Shown here piece after piece: positions 5,799 to 12,189 of a stretch of 14,144 nt of DNA; positions within the stretch are counted from its first letter, which is position 1, and every line of letters begins with the position of its first letter. The stretch comes from Palsa-504 sp050698735 (GTDB lineage: Bacteria > Actinomycetota > Actinomycetes > Streptosporangiales > Streptosporangiaceae): contig JBOHCG010000145.1 of the NCBI GenBank assembly GCA_050698735.1, positions 1 to 14,144 of the forward strand, in the 5' to 3' direction. The translations under genes were made by a program, and so were the position numbers. Under the pieces are notes generated by a model. The model made no database searches and had not been told where the DNA came from. It saw nothing but the letters and a program-made list of their open reading frames with translations.

Positions 5799-5830
5799 GC
5801 AGGCCAGAATCCGTATTTGAGGTGTGTGTC

Positions 5831-6118
5831 GTGGCCAGCAACTCTCCCTACGAAGGGCGACCAACTTCAGACGCCGAGGGCGAACGCTCCCGGCTCCCGA
5901 TCCGAACGGCCGGTGCCAGCCACCCGCCGCACACCGAGGCACGCGCCGAACTCCGCGACCGCGAGACCTACTACGCAGAGCTACGTCACGCCGTACACCG
6001 GCGGAGCCGAACGGCAGAAGCCGTGCCGGATATCGCGGCGCCCGCCGACCAGACAGCTCGCGATGACAACTGGACCAGGGACGAGATGGCTACTCCCGCC
6101 GCCGACACCTGGACCTGA
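5831..6118 (+). CDS. small hydrophilic protein of unknown function
   Basis: From the GTG at 5831 the product is 95 residues. The start is supported by GAGGTG at 5819-5824 with 6-nt spacing and by strongly G/C-biased third codon positions from there on. The same frame is open from an ATG at 5747, but that would run through the hairpin. The protein is polar, with many Arg, Glu, Asp, Ala and Pro and no membrane segment or Cys. A central helix is likely around Ala-Arg-Ala-Glu-Leu-Arg-Asp-Arg-Glu-Thr-Tyr-Tyr-Ala-Glu-Leu-Arg, and the C-terminal third looks disordered. I do not recognise a family. It stands alone between an A+T-rich regulatory island and a terminator shared with the convergent phosphatase gene. 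Other frames over the same DNA are less well supported. Confidence 0.55.
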   Translation: MASNSPYEGRPTSDAEGERSRLPIRTAGASHPPHTEARAELRDRETYYAELRHAVHRRSRTAEAVPDIAAPADQTARDDNWTRDEMATPAADTWT

Positions 6119-6122
6119 GAAC

Positions 6123-6180
6123 GCCGGCGGCGACGACCCGGATCTCCTCCGGCGCTCGGGCGTCCGGGTCCGCCGCCGGC
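6123..6180. terminator. bidirectional terminator between converging genes
   Basis: GCCGGCGGCG (6123-6132) pairs with CGCCGCCGGC (6171-6180), and the inner arms CCCGGA (6137-6142) and TCCGGG (6163-6168) extend the stem past a small internal bulge. It occupies almost the entire gap between the stop at 6118 and the stop of the minus-strand gene at 6182, so it can serve both. There is no T-run on the plus strand. Confidence 0.6.
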
Positions 6181-6181
6181 C

Positions 6182-7117
6182 CTAGACCCGCCAGAAGTCG
6201 AAACGATCCCGCCCAGCGCGGAACCCCGCGGCCTCGACCACATCGACCGCCAGCTTGAACCTGTCGCCGACCCGCCAGGGCTGGTGCGCGTCGCTGCCGA
6301 ACGACACCGCCCGCCCGCCGGCCTCCCGCCACCAGCGAACCAGCCCGACCGAAGCCAGCGGGCTCTTGGTGTTCACCTCGAGCACCCGCCCGCCGGCGGC
6401 CAGTGCCCGCAGCACCGTCCGGTACTCGGCCTGGAAGGCGGTCTCGTCGTAGGCACCCGCCCTGCTCGGCCACATCCGCCGCGGGAAGTCGATGTGCGCG
6501 AGCACCTCGAACACGCCGCTGCCCTCGACCAGCCGCAGCAGCTCGGCGAAGTACCTGCGCATGACCTCGTCGGCGGGCATCCGGTAGAACAGCTGGTCCA
6601 CCGCCGTCAGGTGCCCCTCGAACGGGATCGCGTGCAGCGAGCCGAGCACCCGGTTGAAGTCGGCCGATGCCAGCACCGCGGCCGCGCTGGCTCCCCACAG
6701 GTGCGCCTCGCCGACCTCCACCCCGGACAGTATCCGCAGGTCCGGATAGCGCCGACGGCACTCGTCGAGCCCCTGGAGGTAGCCGGGCACGTCGAGCAGC
6801 CGCATCCGGTAGTACGGCCGGGGGTCCAGCCCCTCGACGGCGATCAGGTCGCCGTCGATCGAGGTGGTGAAGTCCAGGTGGTCGGTGAACGCAACCGCGG
6901 GAACGCCCGCCGCGAGCGCCTGCTCGCAGCTGAGCGCCATCGACGCCTCGACGGGCGCGTCCCACGACCACTGCGTGTGTACGTGGTTATCGGAGGGCAG
7001 GCAGATGTCGTCTAGCACGTCGGCAGTGTGGTTGTCGGCAGCGTGGTTGTCGGCAGCGTGGTTGTCGGCAGCGTGGTTGTCGGCAGCGTGATCTCCGGCT
7101 GGCGGCACGGTTGCCAT
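6182..7117 (-). CDS. PHP-domain histidinol-phosphatase-like enzyme
   Basis: The 311-residue protein has the full set of PHP-domain metal motifs: Asp-Asn-His-Val-His-Thr (His45, His47), Thr-Asp-His-Leu-Asp (Asp79, His80), Gly-Val-Glu-Val-Gly-Glu (Glu134/136), Ser-Leu-His-Ala (His162), His-Ile-Asp (His208) and Gly-Ser-Asp-Ala-His (Asp276, His278). The order and spacing fit HisJ-type histidinol phosphatases, which hydrolyse L-histidinol phosphate using a cluster of divalent metals. No other his gene is nearby, so another phosphoester substrate is possible. Residues 9-33 are a tandem Asn-His-Ala-Ala-Asp repeat absent from the usual domain. The ATG at 7117 has no strong ribosome-binding site. The repeat would be skipped if translation began at the GTG near residue 34. 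Confidence 0.85.
   Translation of the reverse strand: MATVPPAGDHAADNHAADNHAADNHAADNHTADVLDDICLPSDNHVHTQWSWDAPVEASMALSCEQALAAGVPAVAFTDHLDFTTSIDGDLIAVEGLDPRPYYRMRLLDVPGYLQGLDECRRRYPDLRILSGVEVGEAHLWGASAAAVLASADFNRVLGSLHAIPFEGHLTAVDQLFYRMPADEVMRRYFAELLRLVEGSGVFEVLAHIDFPRRMWPSRAGAYDETAFQAEYRTVLRALAAGGRVLEVNTKSPLASVGLVRWWREAGGRAVSFGSDAHQPWRVGDRFKLAVDVVEAAGFRAGRDRFDFWRV
7028..7087. repeat. four perfect 15-bp tandem repeats in the phosphatase 5' end
   Basis: GTGGTTGTCGGCAGC is repeated four times without mismatch (7028-7042, 7043-7057, 7058-7072, 7073-7087). On the minus strand it encodes the Asn-His-Ala-Ala-Asp repeats of the PHP enzyme. Confidence 0.95.
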
Positions 7118-7160
7118 TGTCTCATGCGCCCTGTCCCGGCCGGCTGCCCGGAGTGCCTGG

Positions 7161-8999
7161 TTACCAGCCCGGCTGGCGCGGCTTGGCCGAGGTGATGACG
7201 TAGACCTCACCCGGATCGGCCTCGGGCGCCTGTGCCTCCGGCGCCTCAGGCACCGGATCGGCAGAGGCCTCGGCGGGTTCAACTGCCTGCTCGTCACCCT
7301 CGCCGCGCCGCTTCTTCGCCGCCTCGGCGGTGATCGTCCCGGCCAGCTTCTGCCAGCGTTCCTCCCATTCGGGCACATTGCCGGCGCAGGCCCGGACAAA
7401 GGCCACCGCGACGGGCAGGGTAGGCAGCCGCAGCCCGCCCGCCGCCGAGGCGAGCGTCTTCATCGTGAAATGCGAGGTCTCGGCCATCTCGGGATACTCA
7501 AGCTCGGCCTTGGCTCGCAGCGCCCGCAGATCCCGTGCGAACGATTCAAGCCCGTCCGGCGCGATGCTGGCCACCGGCTGCGCCGCTCCCAGCGGCCGCT
7601 TGTCAGGCAGGGCCGCCTCCCGCTGCCGGATCACCGGCCCGCTGGCCTCCACCCCGTCAGCACCATCGGGCCGTCCCTGTACGCGAGGCCGCTCCTGAAA
7701 CGGCGGAATCCCCCCGGAGTACCCCCAAGCCCCCCCTGACGGCGGCCCTTGCCCGCCTAGCGGCCCTTGCCCGCCCGGCGGACCCGGCCTCTGCCCGCCC
7801 GGCGGACCCTGACCCGCTTGCGGCCCCTGTCCACCCAGCCCGGGTTCTGTCCCCGGTCCCGGCCGACCCCAGCCGTCACCGCCCTGCCTGTTCCATGCCC
7901 CCGGATCCGTATCCGTCTGCCGGTTCCACCCGCCGACGCGCTGGTCCTGCCGGTTCCACCCGCCGCCATCTGGGTCAGCGTCTCCGGCCTGCCGCCCCCA
8001 GCCCTCACCGCGGTGATCCTGCGGATCCCATCCCGCGACTCGCGGGTCCCCGTTCCACCCGTCGCCGGGCGCGCGCGGAGCCGCGCCCTGCCGGTTCCAC
8101 CCGTCAGCAGCAGGCGCCTGCCGATTCGGGCCCGCGTACGGGTCCGGCGCGGGCGAGTCCCAGCCGCCGCCGTACGGGTCAGGGGCGCGGCGGTTCCAGC
8201 CCCCGTAGGGATCTGGCGCGGGGGCCTGCCCTCCCGGACCTGCCGCCTGTGCCCGGTACATGCGGTACGCCGCCGGAGGGATCCGTCGGCCGTTAGGCAG
8301 CCGGTAATGGTAGCCAGGCGCCTGCCCGCCAAACGGCCCGCCCCCACCCGGACCTTCATCCGGCACGCCCCCGCCCGGAGTCCCGCCCGGTACGCCTCCG
8401 TTGGGCATGCCGCGTGGAGGTCCGCCGCCCGGAGGTCCGCCCGGCATGCCGCCGCCCGGAGATCCGCTCGGCATTCTGCTGCCTGGAGGTCCGCTCGGCA
8501 TGCCGCCGCCCGGAGGTCCGCTCGGCATTCTGCTGCCTGGAGGTCCGCCCGGCATTCTGCTGCCTGGAGGTCCGCCGCCCGGCATGCCCCCATTCGGCAT
8601 GCCCGAACTTACCCGGCCGCCGTTGGGCCGCTCAGCCGGCCAGGCGCCGTGCGCCGCCGCGCCGTCGGCTGGCCAGGCACCGTTCGAAGGTCCGCCACCG
8701 GCCGGGACCGTGCCCGGCGGCGGGAAGCGTCCCGGTTGCCGTAGCCGCGAGCCGCCCGGTTGCCGTAGCCGTTGACGCCGTGATGGCATCTCGCCGGGGC
8801 GTCGAAGCAGGCCGTAGTCGTCTTCGCCGACGGTCCCTTGATCCTCGCGATTCCCGTCCCCATCCGCCTCATGATCATCTCGTTCGGGCGGGGAAACCGG
8901 GTAGCCGTCGGCGCCTGGGTAAGGCCTGCCGCCGCCCGGTGTCGGGCGCCTGGGCAGGTCATACGCGTCGCGACCGGGACCGGTCTCGCCACGTTCCAC
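7161..8999 (-). CDS. large Gly/Pro/Trp-rich disordered protein with a C-terminal helix-turn-helix-like domain
   Basis: The 612-residue product starts at a GTG (8999) preceded by GGAGGT with 5-nt spacing. Residues 1-100 are charged and Pro/Arg-rich. About 145-190 is built from nine-residue Pro-Gly-Gly-Pro-Pro-Gly-x-x-Met repeats. About 255-400 carries many Gly-Trp-Asn-Arg-Gln and Asp-Pro-Tyr-Gly-Gly-Trp motifs, then Gly-Gly-Gln-Gly-Pro repeats. Residues 482-554 are a compact helical domain (Phe-Ala-Arg-Asp-Leu-Arg-Ala-Leu-Arg ... Leu-Pro-Thr-Leu-Pro ... Val-Arg-Ala-Cys ... Glu-Trp-Glu-Glu-Arg-Trp) like the XRE-type helix-turn-helix of actinobacterial regulators. An acidic Pro/Ala tail follows. 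The domain is about 46% identical by hand count to that of the 10816-12189 protein. Function is unknown; DNA binding is inferred, and there is no membrane segment. Confidence 0.8.
   Translation of the reverse strand: MERGETGPGRDAYDLPRRPTPGGGRPYPGADGYPVSPPERDDHEADGDGNREDQGTVGEDDYGLLRRPGEMPSRRQRLRQPGGSRLRQPGRFPPPGTVPAGGGPSNGAWPADGAAAHGAWPAERPNGGRVSSGMPNGGMPGGGPPGSRMPGGPPGSRMPSGPPGGGMPSGPPGSRMPSGSPGGGMPGGPPGGGPPRGMPNGGVPGGTPGGGVPDEGPGGGGPFGGQAPGYHYRLPNGRRIPPAAYRMYRAQAAGPGGQAPAPDPYGGWNRRAPDPYGGGWDSPAPDPYAGPNRQAPAADGWNRQGAAPRAPGDGWNGDPRVAGWDPQDHRGEGWGRQAGDADPDGGGWNRQDQRVGGWNRQTDTDPGAWNRQGGDGWGRPGPGTEPGLGGQGPQAGQGPPGGQRPGPPGGQGPLGGQGPPSGGAWGYSGGIPPFQERPRVQGRPDGADGVEASGPVIRQREAALPDKRPLGAAQPVASIAPDGLESFARDLRALRAKAELEYPEMAETSHFTMKTLASAAGGLRLPTLPVAVAFVRACAGNVPEWEERWQKLAGTITAEAAKKRRGEGDEQAVEPAEASADPVPEAPEAQAPEADPGEVYVITSAKPRQPGW
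8431..8565. repeat. five 27-bp tandem repeats within the disordered protein
   Basis: Units begin at 8431, 8458, 8485, 8512 and 8539, each starting GGAGGTCCGC or GGAGATCCGC. They come in two sub-types, ending either ATGCCGCCGCCC or ATTCTGCTGCCT, in a partly alternating order. On the minus strand each encodes nine residues of Gly/Pro/Ser with either Gly-Gly-Gly-Met or Gly-Ser-Arg-Met. Related shorter copies flank the block. Confidence 0.9.
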
Positions 9000-9243
9000 C
9001 AGGTACCTCCGGACTTAGGGCCAGTCGCGCCACGGGGACAGCCGCCCTTATCTGACGAGTGTAGGTCGGCGGAAATCCCCTGTAGGACCTAGACGACCAA
9101 TTGTCATGGATTGTACGGATTTATGGATCTTTCAACGCTAAAAGTCAGTTATTGGTACTTATAGCCGCTTCTCCTTGGCGGTGTGATGCGAACCGTGCCC
9201 GGCGAGGATACTCTCGGTACAGGAACACTTTCGCGGAGCGGCC
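9000..9243. promoter_or_regulatory. divergent intergenic region between the disordered HTH protein and nfeD
   Basis: This 244-bp gap must hold the promoters for both directions. Its centre (about 9098-9170) is notably A+T-rich. On the minus strand TACAAT (9115 to 9110) is a near-consensus -10, but the best -35, TTGAAA (9135 to 9130), is only 14 bp away, shorter than ideal. It would give a leader of about 100 nt. GGAGGT (9010 to 9005) is the ribosome-binding site for the GTG at 8999. On the plus strand GGAG at 9235-9238 serves nfeD, and a GATACT/TACTCT sequence near 9207-9214 is a weak -10 candidate. Confidence 0.4.
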
Positions 9244-9675
9244 ATGGCGTCCTGGATTGTCTGGCTGATCGTGGCAGCCGTACTCGGCGTCGCCGAACTG
9301 CTCACCACGACGCTGGCGTTCGGCCTCATCGCGGTCGCGGCGTTGGTCGCGGCGGTGGTCGGAGCGTTTCACATCGACCTGCCTTTGCAGCTCGCCGCGT
9401 TCGTCGTCGCGGCCGGCGCCGGGCTCGGCTTCGTCCGCCCGATCGCGCTCCGCCACCTCAAGCAGCCGCCGCCGCTGCGCACGGGAACCGCCGCCCTCGT
9501 CGGCCGCTCGGCGATCGTTCTTGAGGAGGTCACCGAGCATAGCGGACGCGTGCGCATCGGCGGTGAGGAGTGGTCCTCTCGTGCCTACGACGAGTCGCTG
9601 GTGATCCCGGTCGGCACCAAGGTCGACGTCATGCAGATACAAGGGGCCACCGCCCTCGTCTATCCACGGGAGTAG
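9244..9675 (+). CDS. nfeD: NfeD family membrane protein
   Basis: The 143-residue protein is a short-form NfeD. Three hydrophobic segments lie at about residues 3-23, 25-43 and 47-65, followed by a cytoplasmic OB-fold at 80-143. The fold opens Thr-Gly-Thr-Ala-Ala-Leu-Val-Gly and contains the Gly-Arg-Val-Arg-Ile-Gly-Gly-Glu-Glu-Trp segment and the closing Val-Asp-Val-Met-Gln-Ile-Gln-Gly-Ala-Thr-Ala-Leu-Val-Tyr-Pro motif. It lacks the protease domain of long NfeD proteins. Short NfeDs sit beside SPFH proteins and are thought to help organise membrane microdomains. Here the SPFH gene begins 2 nt after the nfeD stop. The ATG at 9244 has GGAG 5 nt upstream. Confidence 0.92.
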   Translation: MASWIVWLIVAAVLGVAELLTTTLAFGLIAVAALVAAVVGAFHIDLPLQLAAFVVAAGAGLGFVRPIALRHLKQPPPLRTGTAALVGRSAIVLEEVTEHSGRVRIGGEEWSSRAYDESLVIPVGTKVDVMQIQGATALVYPRE

Positions 9676-9677
9676 CC

Positions 9678-10823
9678 ATGATCTTGGCAGAACTCATCAT
9701 CGCGGCAGTGGTCGCGCTGTTCGTGGTGATCACGGTGCTGCGTTCGGTGCGGATCGTGCCGCAGGCGCGGGCACGCAACGTGGAGCGGTTCGGCCGCTAC
9801 CGCAAGACCCTGGAGCCCGGGATGAACTTCATCATCCCGTTCATCGACCGGGTCAAGGCGCAGATCGACCTGCGCGAGCAGGTCGTCTCGTTCCGGGGCC
9901 AGCATGTGATCACCGAGGACAACCTGGTCGTGCTCATCGACACCGTGCTGTTCTTCCAGGTAACCGATCCGCGGGCCGCCGACTACGAGATCGTCGACTA
10001 CATCCAGGCGATCGAGCAGATTACCGCGACGATGCTGCGCAGCGTGATCGGGTCTATGGACCTGGAGCAGTCGCTGACGTCGCGCGACAAGATCAACAAC
10101 ATGCTGCGCGGCGTGCTTGACGACGCGTCAGGTAAATGGGGCATCCGGGTGACCCGGGTGGAGATCAAGGCCATCGACCCGCCGCAGTCTGTCAAGGACG
10201 CGATGGAGAAGCAGATGCGGGCCGAGCGCGAGAAGCGCGCCGCGATCCTGACCGCCGAGGGCGTCAGGCAGTCCAAGATCCTCACCGCCGAAGGCGAGAA
10301 GCAGAGCGCCATCCTGAGCGCCGAAGGCGCGAGGCAGAGCGCGATCTTGCGGGCCGAAGGCCAGGCACAGGCGATCGCCACCGTCTTCCAGGCTGTGCAC
10401 GACAACGATCCTGACCCCAAGTTGCTTGCTTACCAGTACCTGCAGACGCTGCCGCAGATCGCGCAGGGCGCGGGCAGCACGTTCTGGGTCATCCCGAGTG
10501 AGGTAACGTCCGCCCTGCGGGCCTTCACCAGCGCCTTCGAGGGCACGGCCCCGCCAAGGCGCGAGCGGGCGGCCGCCCAGACGCCAGCCCTGGACACCAC
10601 CGCGGACGAGATGCCGGCCATCGGCACCGGCGAGACGCCCGTGACAGGCGCCGCGCCCGCCGTGGGGGAGACGCCGGCGATAGGCCCCGCCTCCGTTACG
10701 GACGCAGTAAGCGCAATGCTCGCCGCCGCGATCCCGGCTGCCGAAATCGCCGACCCGCTAGCCCTGGGGGGCCAAGGCGCCGAAACGTCTTCCGCCAACG
10801 GCAGCGAGGCTGGCCCTATTTGA
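9678..10823 (+). CDS. SPFH/stomatin-like protein
   Basis: The 381-residue protein has an N-terminal membrane hairpin/helix (residues 3-21). An SPFH domain follows at about 25-180, with the prohibitin-type Val-Glu-Arg-Phe-Gly-Arg-Tyr, Leu-Glu-Pro-Gly-Met-Asn-Phe-Ile-Ile-Pro-Phe and Val-Glu-Ile-Lys-Ala-Ile-Asp-Pro-Pro motifs of stomatin/paraslipin proteins. Residues 188-231 are four successive 11-residue repeats of the form Ala-Ile-Leu-x-Ala-Glu-Gly-x-x-Gln-Ser, a coiled coil. About 290-381 is an Ala/Pro/Thr-rich, probably disordered tail. Such proteins oligomerise into membrane scaffolds. The ATG at 9678 has GGGAG (9668-9672) overlapping the nfeD stop, so the two are one operon. The final 8 bp overlap the tail of the convergent HTH/membrane-anchor gene. 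Confidence 0.93.
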   Translation: MILAELIIAAVVALFVVITVLRSVRIVPQARARNVERFGRYRKTLEPGMNFIIPFIDRVKAQIDLREQVVSFRGQHVITEDNLVVLIDTVLFFQVTDPRAADYEIVDYIQAIEQITATMLRSVIGSMDLEQSLTSRDKINNMLRGVLDDASGKWGIRVTRVEIKAIDPPQSVKDAMEKQMRAEREKRAAILTAEGVRQSKILTAEGEKQSAILSAEGARQSAILRAEGQAQAIATVFQAVHDNDPDPKLLAYQYLQTLPQIAQGAGSTFWVIPSEVTSALRAFTSAFEGTAPPRRERAAAQTPALDTTADEMPAIGTGETPVTGAAPAVGETPAIGPASVTDAVSAMLAAAIPAAEIADPLALGGQGAETSSANGSEAGPI

Positions 10824-12189
10824 ACAGGAGTACCAGCCCGCTGCCGATAAGCGCGGCGATGACGATGATCACCAGCAGTCGCAGCGGATAGAGCCGATCC
10901 GCCGGACGCTCCTCGAGAGCCACCGTCTGCAGCCGCGCCGACGCCACCTGTGCCTGTCCCGAGACGGCGGGCTCAGGGGAGAGGGCCTGATCTGCGCCGT
11001 TCCATGCCGCCGGCTCGGCCGTGGTGGGCACCTCGGCCCAGCCCAGCTCGTCGCCGGACGGATCGGGGTGCGCGAGCCTGTCTGCGTCCGCGCTCTGCAT
11101 CAACTCGGTGTCCGGCAGTTCCGGCCACGCGAGTTCGCCGCTGGCTGGCTCCGGCGTCACTACCTCTGCGCCCGGCGACCACGGTTCCAGGTCGGTTTCC
11201 GGGGGACCTGACCACGGGGCGATGCTGCCTTGCCGATCCGCCAGCAGTTCGCTGTCCTGCGACCACGAACCGCCAAATTGGCCCTCCAGGTCGATGGCGC
11301 CGAAGGACCCGTCGACTAGGGCCTCGTGATTCCCGCTAGCTGAGGCCTGGTCCGCCACCGCGTCCCAGCCCGGACCAGCCGCCCAGCCCGCGGAATCCAC
11401 GCCGCCCGCATCGCGCGTGCCCCGACTCTCCGTAGCGCCATTCGCGGCACCCCACCCCGCGGCGGGAGCGTCCGTGGCAGTAGTCCACCCTGCCGCAGGG
11501 GTCTCCTCCGTGGCGCTCAAGCCCGGGCCCACGTCCACGGCATCCCAGCCCGCGGAGGGAGCCTCCGCGGAGGGAGCCTCCGCGGAGTCCAACGCCATTC
11601 CCGCGGCGCCCCAGCCCGAAGCCGCCTGCGTGGTGTTCCATCCCGTCGAGCCGACGTCCGTGAAGCTCCAGCCCGTGCCGCCAGAACCGTTGTCGCGTGC
11701 GGCCTGCGCCGTCGTTCCGGGTGCGCTGGACTGATATCCGCCGAGCTGATCCGAACGCTGGGAACCGCCTCCCCTGAGCGCCGCCTTGATCCGCTCCGGG
11801 TCGTACGCATCTGGCGGTACCACTCCGACTCCTGCGCGGGCTCCTGCGACGGCGGCGGGGCTGGCTCCGGCGGCCCTTACCGGCAGGCCGGGATCGCCGG
11901 ACGCCTCATTCGCCACGCGCCGCCACCGCTCCTCCCACTCAAGGACGTCCCCCTCGCAGGCGCGGACGTAGGCAGCGAGAATGGGCAGGGTCGGCAGGTA
12001 AGGGCCGTTCTCAGCTTCCTTGAGGATGTCGCTTGGGTAATGAGCTCTGGCCGCGAGTTCGTCGTACCCGATCGCGGCCGCGTCGCGCAGCACGCGGAGG
12101 TCGGCAAGGAATCGCGCCTGATCGTCGCCTGGTCCGGCCGACCTCATTCCCCGGGGTTGCAACTGGGCACCTTCCCGCTGGATACGCAC
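10816..12189 (-). CDS. N-terminal helix-turn-helix protein with Gly-Trp-rich linker and C-terminal membrane anchor
   Basis: From the GTG at 12189 the product is 457 residues. Residues 23-96 are a compact helical domain (Phe-Leu-Ala-Asp-Leu-Arg-Val-Leu-Arg ... Tyr-Leu-Pro-Thr-Leu-Pro ... Val-Arg-Ala-Cys-Glu-Gly ... Glu-Trp-Glu-Glu-Arg-Trp) paralogous to the C-terminal domain of the 7161-8999 protein. About 97-430 is low-complexity, Ala/Ser/Asp/Glu-rich, with repeated Ala-Gly-Trp-x-x-Ala motifs in its first half. Residues 435-457 are one hydrophobic helix ending Leu-Leu-Phe-Lys, a tail-anchor. The layout suggests a membrane-tethered cytoplasmic DNA- or protein-binding head, loosely like RodZ, but this is inference. 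Starts at a TTG at 12162 (GGAAGG 7 nt upstream) or ATG at 12147 are possible. It is convergent with the SPFH gene and overlaps it by 8 bp. Confidence 0.8.
   Translation of the reverse strand: MRIQREGAQLQPRGMRSAGPGDDQARFLADLRVLRDAAAIGYDELAARAHYPSDILKEAENGPYLPTLPILAAYVRACEGDVLEWEERWRRVANEASGDPGLPVRAAGASPAAVAGARAGVGVVPPDAYDPERIKAALRGGGSQRSDQLGGYQSSAPGTTAQAARDNGSGGTGWSFTDVGSTGWNTTQAASGWGAAGMALDSAEAPSAEAPSAGWDAVDVGPGLSATEETPAAGWTTATDAPAAGWGAANGATESRGTRDAGGVDSAGWAAGPGWDAVADQASASGNHEALVDGSFGAIDLEGQFGGSWSQDSELLADRQGSIAPWSGPPETDLEPWSPGAEVVTPEPASGELAWPELPDTELMQSADADRLAHPDPSGDELGWAEVPTTAEPAAWNGADQALSPEPAVSGQAQVASARLQTVALEERPADRLYPLRLLVIIVIAALIGSGLVLLFK
11552..11587. repeat. 15-bp palindromic tandem repeat in the Gly-Trp-rich linker
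   Basis: GCGGAGGGAGCCTCC occurs at 11552-11566 and 11567-11581, followed by a partial third copy. The junctions form the perfect palindrome CCTCCGCGGAGG. On the minus strand it encodes a Ser-Ala-Glu-Ala-Pro repeat. Confidence 0.9.

Noticed and set aside
7750..8240. Gly-Trp repeats as an Argonaute-binding hook
   Set aside because: Gly-Trp hooks are known from eukaryotic RNA silencing. No prokaryotic Argonaute gene is present here and composition alone does not support that role.
8431..8565. Possible CRISPR array because of regularly spaced repeats
   Set aside because: Units are contiguous 27-bp in-frame repeats without unique spacers, lie inside a gene, and no cas genes are near.
8401..8775. 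Plus-strand Gly/Pro-rich collagen-like open frame
   Set aside because: It is the mirror of the minus-strand repeat gene, which has a canonical ribosome-binding site and a conserved C-terminal domain. The plus frame has neither.
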